In this document: in pieces, positions 50,401 to 60,400 of the stretch
How the letters are laid out: the number at the start of each line of letters is the position of its first letter
Numbering within the stretch: the first letter of the stretch is position 1
NCBI GenBank assembly: GCA_030272585.1
Contig: BSYQ01000004.1
Span: 5,456,001 to 5,520,000 of the forward strand
Direction: 5' to 3'
From: Bryopsis sp. KO-2023
Taxonomy: Eukaryota; Chlorophyta; Ulvophyceae; Bryopsidales; Bryopsidaceae
DNA: 64,000 nucleotides
Notes under the pieces: model-generated
Database searches by the model: none
Told to the model about the DNA's origin: nothing
The model's input: only the letters and a program-made list of their open reading frames with translations
Position numbers and translations under genes: made by a program

Positions 50401-50454
50401 AACTGCTGGTTATCAGTTCAAAAGCATTTGATGTTGGGATAATCGCTCCTGAAT

Positions 50455-51740
50455 TAATGCTCCGAAGAAATTTATCTTTCAACACCCATGGGTTGTGAAT
50501 GCAAATCATGTCTTTTGGGCATTACAAAAAAATCGATCCATCGAAAAACCAAAACCTTGATGAGCGAGTGGAGAACCTCCAGCGCAAGCTGTCGGTCCGA
50601 TCGCTTGAGGTCTTGCACTTGCACCTCTTCAAAGAATGAATTGGCAATGGAAGACACCACAGGCTTGCAAACGCCCTAACTCCTTGCAACAAGGTCAGAC
50701 ATCCCAGCAGAGCGCTTTGCAGCGAAGCCCTGCAAAACTTTTTTTGGCATTTTTCAAACGTGTCCAAATCTCGATCACAAAAAATTAAACGTTTTGCGGA
50801 ATTCATAAAGACTCCGGGAATGGTGGTGAAAATTTGACATTTCATTTTTATATTTGGTGCGTCCAGAGAAGCATTTTGAATCGGGAAAAGGCCCCTCAAC
50901 TGAGGGATGCTGTTGTTTTTACTGTTGCAAAAAGAACCCAGCAATAATATTTTGGCAGCATTTGCACACCACTCACCAGTCTGCCAGCCTGGAAGCGAAG
51001 AATCCGGAAAAAACTTGCTCTTCATTTTCTATCAATTCAGATCGAACCCCCCTCAAGACCTGAATAACAAAACAAACAGGTAGTCAGTATTTTGGTGGTT
51101 TTTTGTTCGGTCTTTCCATTTTACACAAATCATTTTACATCATTGATTCGATGTCGATGGTCATTTTTTCACTTCGGTTTTCACCACACACAACAATTTG
51201 TACGATTTGCATTGCTTTTTCTCATTTTTTTCTGTTGTAAACAGGAGAGCGAATGTTTTTTTTTGTCATTCCGATTCAAACATTATTTTTTTTCTGGGAA
51301 CGTTACTCGTGCCAGAAAATTGAGGCCTATGGTACTCTCCACCCCCGATCAAATGCTCTTTCAGACAGACCACCTGGGAAAAATTCGACGATTCAAAACG
51401 GTTTCAGACTCTATTGTCAATCAAAAATGCAGGTCAGCGTTGCTAGGGTGTACCCCCTTCCTTCAACAGCTCAGCGAGTTCCCTTTTTGCCAAAAAAATT
51501 TTAGGTTTTCCCGACAAGCGACACCGACCAGGTCCAGCAAGAAAAGATCTCCCCCCAAAAGGCGGCCGACAAGGGACTGGACATTGGCCTCGAAGTCCGG
51601 TGAATCGATATCTAATATTTTGCGTTCGCTAGCAAACCGCTCATGATCGCCTCCACGAAACGGACATGGGGGAGGGGCCCAAGACAAAAGAACCTGAGGG
51701 AAACCACCAATCAGACATACCCTCAGCCGCCAGATTCGCA
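50455..51740 (-). pseudogene. Truncated inverted MMS19 copy (exons 1-4 with introns)
   Basis: On the minus strand this matches 6,515-7,880, including MMS19 upstream sequence, exons 1-4 and the introns between, so it is a DNA duplicate and not a retrocopy. It is broken. Exon 1 has lost about 21 nt after the ATG and gained two bases (aaatattag for aaattag), giving an early TAG. Exon 4 has a two-base insertion (gagttaggg for gagaggg) that shifts the frame before the FFEEVQVQDLK segment. Everything downstream of exon 4 is missing. Conserved stretches such as FFEEVQVQDLKRSDRQLALE and NVQSLVGRLLGG are still readable in separate frames. It looks non-functional as a protein gene. Confidence 0.9.
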
Positions 51741-52221
51741 CATCCCACCCCACCCCCGATCGAAAGAGGTTGGTTGTCATCCACCACCCACTTCCTCTCG
51801 TTCTTCACGGAGGGGGGGGGGTGACTGAGTGTTGAAAAATAAAATAAAAATCCGCTTGAGTGCGGCCACCATTCGTCTGGAGCATTTCTGGCATCATCTT
51901 TGGCACCCTGTAATTTTGACTGATCGATAAAACGCGACCTGTGTGAGAAGACGCTTGGTGGAGTTGCAGCCAGCTGGCACCGTTTCCAGAAAGGCTGGAA
52001 ATTTCCTCTCCCTTGCGACAGGCCTGAATGAGGTTTGCTTGAAGGGCAGGCGCCCATTTGAGTATTTTATTTGTGGGAAACCGCGAGGGGCTGCAGGTGG
52101 CGCTGGGCAGCTTCTCGATTGCCCGCCTCCCGTGAAAAATTGCGAACGGGGAATACGCACACGTGTGCAACGTCGTGTCGAGCTCGCGAGCATCGAACGT
52201 TTTCGCCCGCCTCTGGAAACG

Positions 52222-55200
52222 ATGAGTGTGGTGCCGCCATCTCTGGCGTGGTTTTGGAATCCCTCCAAGAAGATTATCTATGGGGACTGTCTCTTTTGGT
52301 ATCCCATCGGCAACACTCCCGCAAGGAATCTGTTCGAAGGGTTGGGGCCCGCATCGTCTTCCGTGCTGTTGCTGGGATGCGGGGACGTGAGAAACGTTTT
52401 GGAAAGCTGCCGCCAGTCCAAGTCAGCGCGGAAGAAGCTGGCGTTCGCTTTGAACGATTTCAACTCCAGCACCATCGCTCGGGACGTCCTCTTGCTGACG
52501 ATAGCGGATCAAATCGACGCGTCGAATGTCGACGACGTGGACTTTCTCTGGAGCGTGTGGTATAATCTCCGTTTGTCCGAAAAGCAATTTTTGCGACTGA
52601 GAGAAGTCGTCAAGGAGATTCTGGACCGGAACGGGAAGGGCAAACCTTGGCTGAAAATAACTGGGAGGGATTGGAAGGCCGTGAAAACGGTGTACCGGTC
52701 GTGGATCGTCGACAGTGCGTCGTTGCCTGATGTGGACTACGTTCAAGAGCTGCGCAAGGAGCGCACTGTGGAGTTCGTAAACAGAGGCGAACTAGGGAGG
52801 GACGGGCAACATGACTGGGAAGGATGGATCAAGAGGGTCATTGAGCCGTCCCTCACGAACGTTTGCGACGCATCGATGAGGGATCGAGGGATGGAGGAGT
52901 GTCGTGTCTATGTGGAGACGGGATCCATAAACAGGGACGACCCTGGAGGTGCGGAGATCTTTTTCCCCAACGTGACGCTTTTACACCCGCAGTCGCGGCG
53001 GTGGCTGAATCACTACGGCTCGAGTCCCTTCCCTGCGTACCGACCCATCGTCAGCGACAAGAATCTCCGGGAAGCCGGAGGGCTGGTGAAAGCTTGCCAG
53101 CGCAGATTGCAGGAATGGGTCGTCGCTCTGCAGATCAGGACGCGACTCGAATCTCCGACCGTCGAGGTATCGCTGCACTGTTCGGACGCGTTGGAGTTTT
53201 GCTTGTGCGGGGACGTCTCGCGCTCGTTCGACGTCATCGACACCACGAATCTCGCCGACCACGTCGGGCTGCTGAATCTGGTCGTGTGCGCCGGCCCGAG
53301 GCTGGCGAAAAACCTTGGGTCGAGACTGTCTACCTCCACGTTGACGTGGGTTTACCACGCCAAAAATTTGAGGGACTACGTGGACAAGGCCCTCTCGTTC
53401 GACTCCAAATTTGCACCGACGATTCTGGGGTTGAGGTTGGTGACTGATCTGGAAACGGGAAAATCGCCCATCCAAACCCAGGATTTCATGCTCTTCGATG
53501 GGGGTGGTCACGATGAGCGCCGTCTCGACTGGCAACCCGCACCGCCCAATTCTCCACCCTTCAGCGTCGACGACGAATTGATCGGCCGATCCATCTCGTC
53601 GAACAAGCAAATCCCGGCGGAGCCTGAGCCATGCGCCGCCGGCGTTCAACTCCCAAGGCTCGTGAGGACATGCTGCTTTCTCCCTCTGGGTAAGGAATCG
53701 CCCGAAAGTTCCGACTTTAGATTATCCTCCCCGACCACATTGGCTCTGCTGCTGAAAAACATGGGCTCCAGGTGTGTCATGGAGACTTCTGGGAAAGCCC
53801 CCCTCGGCAGCTACACAGAATGGTGTAAAAACTACTGTCCATCGTTCGGTTTGGAGGTGGAGAAGGTGGCCAGGTTGATGGACCCCAGTCGGGGAGGCCT
53901 GGTGGAAGTGAGGGGGCAACTTTATCGAGACCGGATGCTGGCTGCGATCATGTCTGGCACCCCCATCGTTCGGGTGGGGTTGGTGCATCGCTCCACCAAC
54001 GTCGAGCTGGTGAACGCCAACCTGATGGCAGACCTGGAAGCCAGGAAATCCCCGGCCATGTCACTGGTGCATGTGATCGACAATGTCTGGGTGGATGAGG
54101 ACACCAATGTGAGATTTCTGTTGCCAGAAGGCCACGGGCTGGAGGCTTCTGAATGGGAAGTGGTGTTGATCGATTTGGGCATGTCTCTTGGGACGACTTT
54201 GCATTCTTTCGCCAGCCTGGAATCGATGGAGCAGGTGGCGTTCAACGCACCTGTGCATCTAGCCATCGAGGGAGCGAAAAGGGGTGCTAGGGCTGACAAA
54301 AATGGCCTGAGGATCGCTCCCCTTAAGGAGTATGGCGATCGGTTCGTTGCACATTTGTCGTATGACTCATCCTTGCAGGACTCGAAATTCTTCCCGAAGT
54401 CTGACCAAGCAGATTCAGATGGGCCTTCTCTTTCGGTGGAGCTGGGATTTCGATCGCTGCCTGGCCCTGTCCACAGCCTCAACATCGATTTTCCATCGCC
54501 AGTGATGCTACGGGATGCAAAATTCAAGAGGCGGCGTTCCAAACAGGAAATCGAGTGCATTTTCCCGAAATCCTCGATTTTCCCAGCGAATGCTGTCGCC
54601 CTGGAGCTGATTGACATAGAGGGCCTCCCAGACCACAAGGACGAGGAGGAAGTGGGTGCCAGACTGGGAAGGATGTTCAGCGTCCAGGAGCTGATGTTCA
54701 AATTCAGTGACGACAGCCCTGCTGTTTCAGTGGACCCCTTCTACGATTTGCGAAACACCATACAGATCCTGTTTGTGAAGCTGGCCAAAGACGGCATCCG
54801 GTTGCACCTTTTTTTCAGAAACAAAGAGGAGGTCGAGGCTGTCAGTGACCCCCTTCTGTCGCTGGTGGTACTGGGCTCAGTCAAACGGATGGATGATGGG
54901 GAACCAGCTCTCTTGGTTTCTTATGTGGATGATCTCGATGTGAAGGCTAAAAAAAAAGCTGGGAGGTTGAATGAACCACGATTTGTCGCCCGTTTCAGTT
55001 CGATGCTGGACGAATTCGGAAAGGTGCCTGGCAAAGGTAACAATTTCATTTTCGTGGGGGAGGAGGAGCTGAAACTGCTGAGGAAAACGTTGGCGGAGAA
55101 CTCGGCTCGATTGAAACCCTCTCGATGGCAAGCGAAGCATGTGGAGGAGGATTCGGAGTGGAGGCCGAGTTTTATCAAGCCGATGTATCCAGAGAATGTC

Positions 55201-55692
55201 AGAACAGCACAGGTGGGGTCGGAAGAGCTCAGTGCAAAGGTGGGGAAAATGTCGATGGAGGATGCCCTGGTGGAGCTGACCAAGATGATGTCGAGGGAAG
55301 GGGTAATTGAAGCGAATAGTCTGGAGGAGATGGCAAAGGTAATGTCTGGTGGGCCCTCGAGGCCTAGGGAAGGGGGGCTGGAAGCGACTGTCCTGGAGGA
55401 GCTGTCGAAGATGAAGTCCAGTGGGTCTTCGAGAGAAGGGGGGACGAAAGCTGCTGCTGCTGCTCTGCCCAGTGGGTTTTTGAGGGAAGGGGGGAGGAAA
55501 GCGGGTGGTGGGGCTCCATCTGGAAATACCAAGGAAAAGCGGAAAGAGAAATCTGTGGCAACCAACTGTGGAAATTGTGGATCGACCAGTGAATTGAAGA
55601 GGTGCGGCGGGTGCAGAAAGATTTGGTATTGTGGCAGGGATTGTCAGAAAGAGCATCGGGGGGTTCACAAGCACCAGTGTGGGAAAGGATAG
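52222..55692 (+). CDS. Single-exon DUF4470 plus MYND zinc-finger protein
   Basis: One uninterrupted frame of 1,156 codons from ATG 52,222 to TAG. The open frame continues upstream without another ATG, so this start is the only candidate. Residues ~15-130 match the DUF4470 pattern (FWYPIGNTPARNL, VLLLGCGDVRNVL, FALNDFNSSTIARDVLLLT), a methyltransferase-like glycine motif found at the N-terminus of MYND proteins in fungi, animals and protists. The large middle has no recognised domain. The last ~170 residues begin with Met/Glu/Lys-rich near-repeats (EELSKMKSSG, EEMAKVMSGG) and end in a MYND finger: CGNCG...CGGCRKIWYCGRDCQKEH...HKHQCG, with the expected Cys/His set. MYND fingers bind proline-rich peptides. 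Enzymatic activity is not established. Intronlessness is striking beside 10-19-exon neighbours. Confidence 0.92.
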   Translation: MSVVPPSLAWFWNPSKKIIYGDCLFWYPIGNTPARNLFEGLGPASSSVLLLGCGDVRNVLESCRQSKSARKKLAFALNDFNSSTIARDVLLLTIADQIDASNVDDVDFLWSVWYNLRLSEKQFLRLREVVKEILDRNGKGKPWLKITGRDWKAVKTVYRSWIVDSASLPDVDYVQELRKERTVEFVNRGELGRDGQHDWEGWIKRVIEPSLTNVCDASMRDRGMEECRVYVETGSINRDDPGGAEIFFPNVTLLHPQSRRWLNHYGSSPFPAYRPIVSDKNLREAGGLVKACQRRLQEWVVALQIRTRLESPTVEVSLHCSDALEFCLCGDVSRSFDVIDTTNLADHVGLLNLVVCAGPRLAKNLGSRLSTSTLTWVYHAKNLRDYVDKALSFDSKFAPTILGLRLVTDLETGKSPIQTQDFMLFDGGGHDERRLDWQPAPPNSPPFSVDDELIGRSISSNKQIPAEPEPCAAGVQLPRLVRTCCFLPLGKESPESSDFRLSSPTTLALLLKNMGSRCVMETSGKAPLGSYTEWCKNYCPSFGLEVEKVARLMDPSRGGLVEVRGQLYRDRMLAAIMSGTPIVRVGLVHRSTNVELVNANLMADLEARKSPAMSLVHVIDNVWVDEDTNVRFLLPEGHGLEASEWEVVLIDLGMSLGTTLHSFASLESMEQVAFNAPVHLAIEGAKRGARADKNGLRIAPLKEYGDRFVAHLSYDSSLQDSKFFPKSDQADSDGPSLSVELGFRSLPGPVHSLNIDFPSPVMLRDAKFKRRRSKQEIECIFPKSSIFPANAVALELIDIEGLPDHKDEEEVGARLGRMFSVQELMFKFSDDSPAVSVDPFYDLRNTIQILFVKLAKDGIRLHLFFRNKEEVEAVSDPLLSLVVLGSVKRMDDGEPALLVSYVDDLDVKAKKKAGRLNEPRFVARFSSMLDEFGKVPGKGNNFIFVGEEELKLLRKTLAENSARLKPSRWQAKHVEEDSEWRPSFIKPMYPENVRTAQVGSEELSAKVGKMSMEDALVELTKMMSREGVIEANSLEEMAKVMSGGPSRPREGGLEATVLEELSKMKSSGSSREGGTKAAAAALPSGFLREGGRKAGGGAPSGNTKEKRKEKSVATNCGNCGSTSELKRCGGCRKIWYCGRDCQKEHRGVHKHQCGKG

Positions 55693-56978
55693 CTTTGGCA
55701 ACGTGCATCAATTTCGAGGAGCATTATGAATTCATTCGAATGATTCTTTGTGTTTTTTTTTGTTTGTTTTTATTTAGTTTTTGCTTGTATAAACAGTTAT
55801 GGTCGACCTGTCCAAGGTCTGGACAGGTTTTAGTGAAGTGATGGTTAGGATAGCAGCCCCCAGCGTTGGGGAGGAGCTTTTTGTGGACTGAATTTATTTT
55901 TAAGGCAACTCGTGGTTGTGATGAGTGTCCATCAGATGGAATCTTGTTGCAATGGCACAATTCGAAATGAAACCCAAAACATTCAGCGTGGCTGCACTTG
56001 AATTCGTAGCATCTTTTTCCGAGGAGCTCAGGATAGAATTAAAAAAAGCGAACCGCTGTGCCTCAGACCAATGCTCAACTAAGACAATGATAACCCACCC
56101 ACCCACCAGCACACAATTATTTGGTCTGACATAGCAACGCCCAAGCCCTTCTTAGAAGACATCTGTTTGATGCACTCCATGCATTGATGCAATCTCGAAG
56201 TGTACAATGTCTTCGAGAGGCGTTGGCACCAGTGAACCACCCACGATATCTTCAATTCACAAAACAACGAGTGAACAAACCCCAAATGTTAAAACATAGG
56301 AATCAGGAATCAGGAATCAGCTTACACTTGATTAGGCCGCTGGGGCTGTACAGCTGGGGCCTGTTTCAAGTCAAAACATAGGCGTTTGAGAATCATCCAC
56401 TGGTGGATACGCCCATCCTTCCATTTTCACAGAGGACCTCGGATCGTGGAGCACAATATCATCACAGCAGAAAAGAAAGCCGAACAAAACCGAAGACGTC
56501 TGTTGCCGACTGATTGACTGTGCCTGGCAAACAATTGGAATTGTGCTAAATGAGGGCCTGGATACTGACTACTCCCAGCAGAAATTTTTTCACAGGACAT
56601 ATTTCCTTTTCGATAAATTCTACCTTTAAACATCGGCAAGAAAGGGGACTTCTCATGTAGTTGGAAGATTTTTTTGGGGGGGATCGATTGATTTGTTTTG
56701 AGTCACACTTTATTATGTTATGAAACCTGTTTTTGAAATTGTGCTTCCTTTTGGTGTCGCCCTCCAAATCCATTCCTACTTAATAACGCTAACAAGAATT
56801 AAAAAGCGCAAAAGTGCAGAATTCTGAAATACGAAGAGAAAAGGAAACAGAATTAAAAAAAACAAGAAAGGAAAAAAGACAAGCTCGTCAATTTCAGTTG
56901 GGAATAAAACGCATATATGCGCTCTATATTTTATGTAAAAGCTACTTCCAGCACATATACTCAGCATGTGCTCGAATT

Positions 56979-56999
56979 ATTCGTTTAGCCTAAACGAAT
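56979..56999. promoter_or_regulatory. Perfect palindrome, 10-bp arms, 1-bp centre
   Basis: ATTCGTTTAG, C, CTAAACGAAT: both arms match exactly. It lies about 490 bases upstream of the secreted-protein ATG and 41 bases before the second palindrome. Dimeric-regulator site is an inference. Confidence 0.4.
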
Positions 57000-57040
57000 G
57001 CTCTTGTTGCAGTCTTGAGGCCCCTGTCAGGAACCAATCC

Positions 57041-57058
57041 ATGCGTTACGTAACGCAT
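57041..57058. promoter_or_regulatory. Perfect 18-bp palindrome around TTACGTAA
   Basis: ATGCGTTACGTAACGCAT is a perfect palindrome. Its centre, TTACGTAA, is the classic symmetric bZIP (PAR/CREB-like) half-site pair. It is followed by a partial direct repeat (cgcataacgta). It lies about 430 bases upstream of the secreted-protein ATG. Confidence 0.45.
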
Positions 57059-57487
57059 AACGTACATAGATTTTTGTGCGAGTATGGTACTCCCATATGG
57101 CGGCACCATGCGGCCTGGGACGACAGCCCCTATCACTACTCTCCATACATTCATTTTCATGTTTCAAAAACAAACTGGCAATTGTCCCCCAAACAATCTG
57201 TTACGGAAAACACCAATCTTTATGGTGGCGTGGCTGTGGGGCAACTGGTTTACGTTACCCACGCGGCAGCGAAGTTCACTTGATCAGTCCTGGACAGCGT
57301 ACGAGGGAAGACAGCCAAGAAACTACAAAGTAAAATTCAGCGTTCCGTAGAGTTCATCGACTTTTGCAAATCATTTACTTCCTCCTTCCGCTGACACCAA
57401 TACGGGACGCCCACCCGTGTCCGAGCGGTTTCATTTTTGTTCCACACGAACATTGTAGGGGGAGCACTCCGAGAGAGATACTTCACG

Positions 57488-60400
57488 ATGAAGCCTGCGT
57501 GTGTCGTTACGGCGATAGCCTTGCTGCTGGGAGTTGTGTATGGAGGTATTGGTTTGATTGCTTGTTTGCGTTTCGCGTTTCTCGTCTAGCGGAGCACTGA
57601 GTGCTCGTCGGGGAATATGAAGTGAGTTGTTTTTGCACGTCCAGGACACGATAGAAGTATTCTGGGAAAGGGCGGTGTGGAGTGCCCGGGCGCTGCCGCG
57701 ACGAGCTGCTCTGCGTTCAGTTTTTTGAGGATTGAAGTTACTCATGGCTCGTGCAAAGGACGTGCAAGCGCTGATTGCAAGGTTGGAGATTCATTCTTAT
57801 CTGGGTGCATCTGGCCGCTGGGGGTTACTGATAATTTGTGCGTTACGATGCGGAGGGGGTCTGACGATTTCGCACCCGCAGGCTGTCAGCGAATCGGAGA
57901 GCCAGTTCAAAGAAGCTTTCGAAGAATGGTGGGCGGAGGAAGGCGTTTGCGATCAAGGAAAAGCAGAAGCCGCGGTGACAACCATCGTGCAGGCTGTGGC
58001 CAAGGTGTGGGCCAGTGCCGGTTCAAAGGTCTCGTGCGATGGCCAAGGCTTCGCCTGCGGTTGGTCGATCGCGAAAGGAAATACGTTTGCCATATCTTTC
58101 GCAGAGGCGATTGCACAAGCTGCTGCGGAGGCTGGTGCAGGGGGCGAGGCGGAGAGTTTCTGTTTCTCTGACGTCCGTGCAATCTCTGTTGTTCTCGCTG
58201 AAGCAGCGGGTCAAGCACAGAGTGAGGCTTGTACGAAGGGGGAAACGGCGGAAGACTTTGAAAAGTCGTACGTGGAAGCAATCAAAACAGGAGTTGCATC
58301 CGCGTTCGCGTCGGCGACTGCCAGCGCTTGCAACAGTAAGTCCGTTGCTCTGACTCGTGCATGAAGGAACTCATACAGTGCGAAAAGGCTCACTTTCTTG
58401 ATTGCCCTTTTTGTCCAGAGGACGGTGAGGCCGCTGCCGCCAGCAAGTGCACTGGTGAAGGTAGTTCTACCAGTACGGAAAAAATCACGAAACTTGGAGA
58501 TGTGTGCGGAGGAGTTGCACAAATCAAGGCGTGCACTGGGATAGTTGATTCGAAATGTTGCGCCAAGGACTTCCACAGACGTGGGTGCCACTGCAGGAAG
58601 TGCGGGGGTCCATGGGTCAGGAAATCTAGAAGACACGATCCAAAGAAGATATTCGAAAGCAGAACTGAGGGCAAGTGCTTCTGCAAGGACACAACTGGTA
58701 GGATTGCACTCTACGCGCGTCGAGAGTTTGAGAGATTATTTGATCGAATTGCCGACAATTCAATTGTTCATGGGTTGGTCAGTCTTACTTCTTCTTTTTC
58801 AGACGAAGGCGTCGTCGAGCCTGAGCCAGCCAAGCCAGCAGAACTTACCAAGCCAACCAAGCCAACGAAGCCAACAAAGCCCGTCGAACCCACCGAACCC
58901 ACCGAACCCTCTGAGCCGGTCGAGCCAACCGAGCCCACCGAGCCGGTCGAACCAACCGAACCCACTGAGCCGGTCGAGCCAACCGAGCCCACCGAGCCAA
59001 CCGAGCCAACCGAACCAACCGAACCCACTGAGCCGGTCGAGCCCACCGAGCCCACCGAGCCCACCGAGCCCACCGAGCCCACCGAGCCCACCGAGCCCAC
59101 CGAGCCCACCGAGCCCACCGAGCCGGTCGAGCCGGTCGAGCCCACCGAACCCACTGAGCCGACCGAGCCAATCGAGCCCACCGAACCCTCTGAGCCGGTC
59201 GAGCCCACCGAACCCACTGAGCCGACCGAGCCAATCGAGCCCACCGAGCCCACCGAGCCCACCGAGCCCACCGAGCCCACCGAGCCCACCGAGCCCACCG
59301 AGCCCACCGAGCCCACCGAGCCGGTCGAGCCGGTCGAGCCCACCGAACCCACTGAGCCGACCGAGCCAATCGAGCCCACCGAACCCTCTGAGCCGGTCGA
59401 GCCCACCGAACCCACTGAGCCGACCGAGCCAATCGAGCCCACCGAACCCTCTGAGCCGGTCGAGCCAACCGAACCCACCGGACCGGTCGAGCCAACCGAA
59501 CCCACTGAGCCGACCGAGCCAACCGAGCCGACCGAGCCGACCGAGCCAACCGAGCCGACCGAGCCGACCGAGCCAACCGAGCCGACCGAGCCAACCGAGC
59601 CGACCGAGCCGACCGAGCCCACCGAGCCCACTGAGCCAACCGAGCCAATCGAGCCGACCGAACCCTCTGAGCCGGTCGAGCCCACCGAACCCACCGGACC
59701 GGTCGAGCCGGTCGAACCCACCAAGCCCTCTAAACCGACCAAGCCCACCAAACCGACCAAGCCCACCAAACCCACCGAGCCTATTGAGCCCACCGAGCCC
59801 ACCGAGCCCACCGAACCGGTTGAGCCCACCGAGCCCACCGAGCCCACCGAACCCACCGAGCCCACCGAACCGGTTGAGCCCACCGAGCCCACCGAACCCA
59901 CCGAACCCACCGAACCCACCGAACCGGTCGGGCCCACCGAACCGGTCGAGCCCACCGAGCCCACCGAGCCCACCGAGCCCACCGAGCCCACCGAGCCCAC
60001 CGAGCCCACCGAGCCCACCGAGCCCACCGAGCCCACCGAGCCCACCGAGCCCACCGAGCCCACCGAACCGGTTGAGCCCACCGAACCGGTTGAGCCCACC
60101 GAGCCCACCGAGCCCACCGAACCCACCGAGCCCACCGAGCCCACCGAACCGGTTGAGCCCACCGAGCCCACCGAGCCCACCGAACCCACCGAACCCACCG
60201 AACCGGTCGGGCCCACTGAACCGGTCGAGCCCACCGAGCCCACCGAACCGGTTGAGCCCACCGAGCCCACCGAACCGGTTGAGCCCACCGAGCCCACCGA
60301 ACCCACCGAACCCACCGAACCGGTCGGGCCCACTGAACCGGTCGAGCCCACCGAGCCCACCGAGCCGGTCGAGCCCACCGAGCCGGTCGAGCCAACCGAG

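Larger units (their letters stand above)
55693..57487. other. Intergenic region upstream of the secreted TEP protein
   Basis: No gene was recognised. It contains an 8-bp-arm hairpin (ACCTGTCC/GGACAGGT, 55,806-55,828) just past the MYND gene, a 51-bp block (56,322-56,372) about 84% identical to 61,448-61,498, and two perfect palindromes at 56,979-56,999 and 57,041-57,058. Confidence 0.5.

Noticed and set aside
55806-55828. Histone-type 3' stem-loop after the MYND gene
   Set aside because: The 8-bp arm, 7-nt loop hairpin does not match the histone stem-loop consensus and the gene is not a histone.
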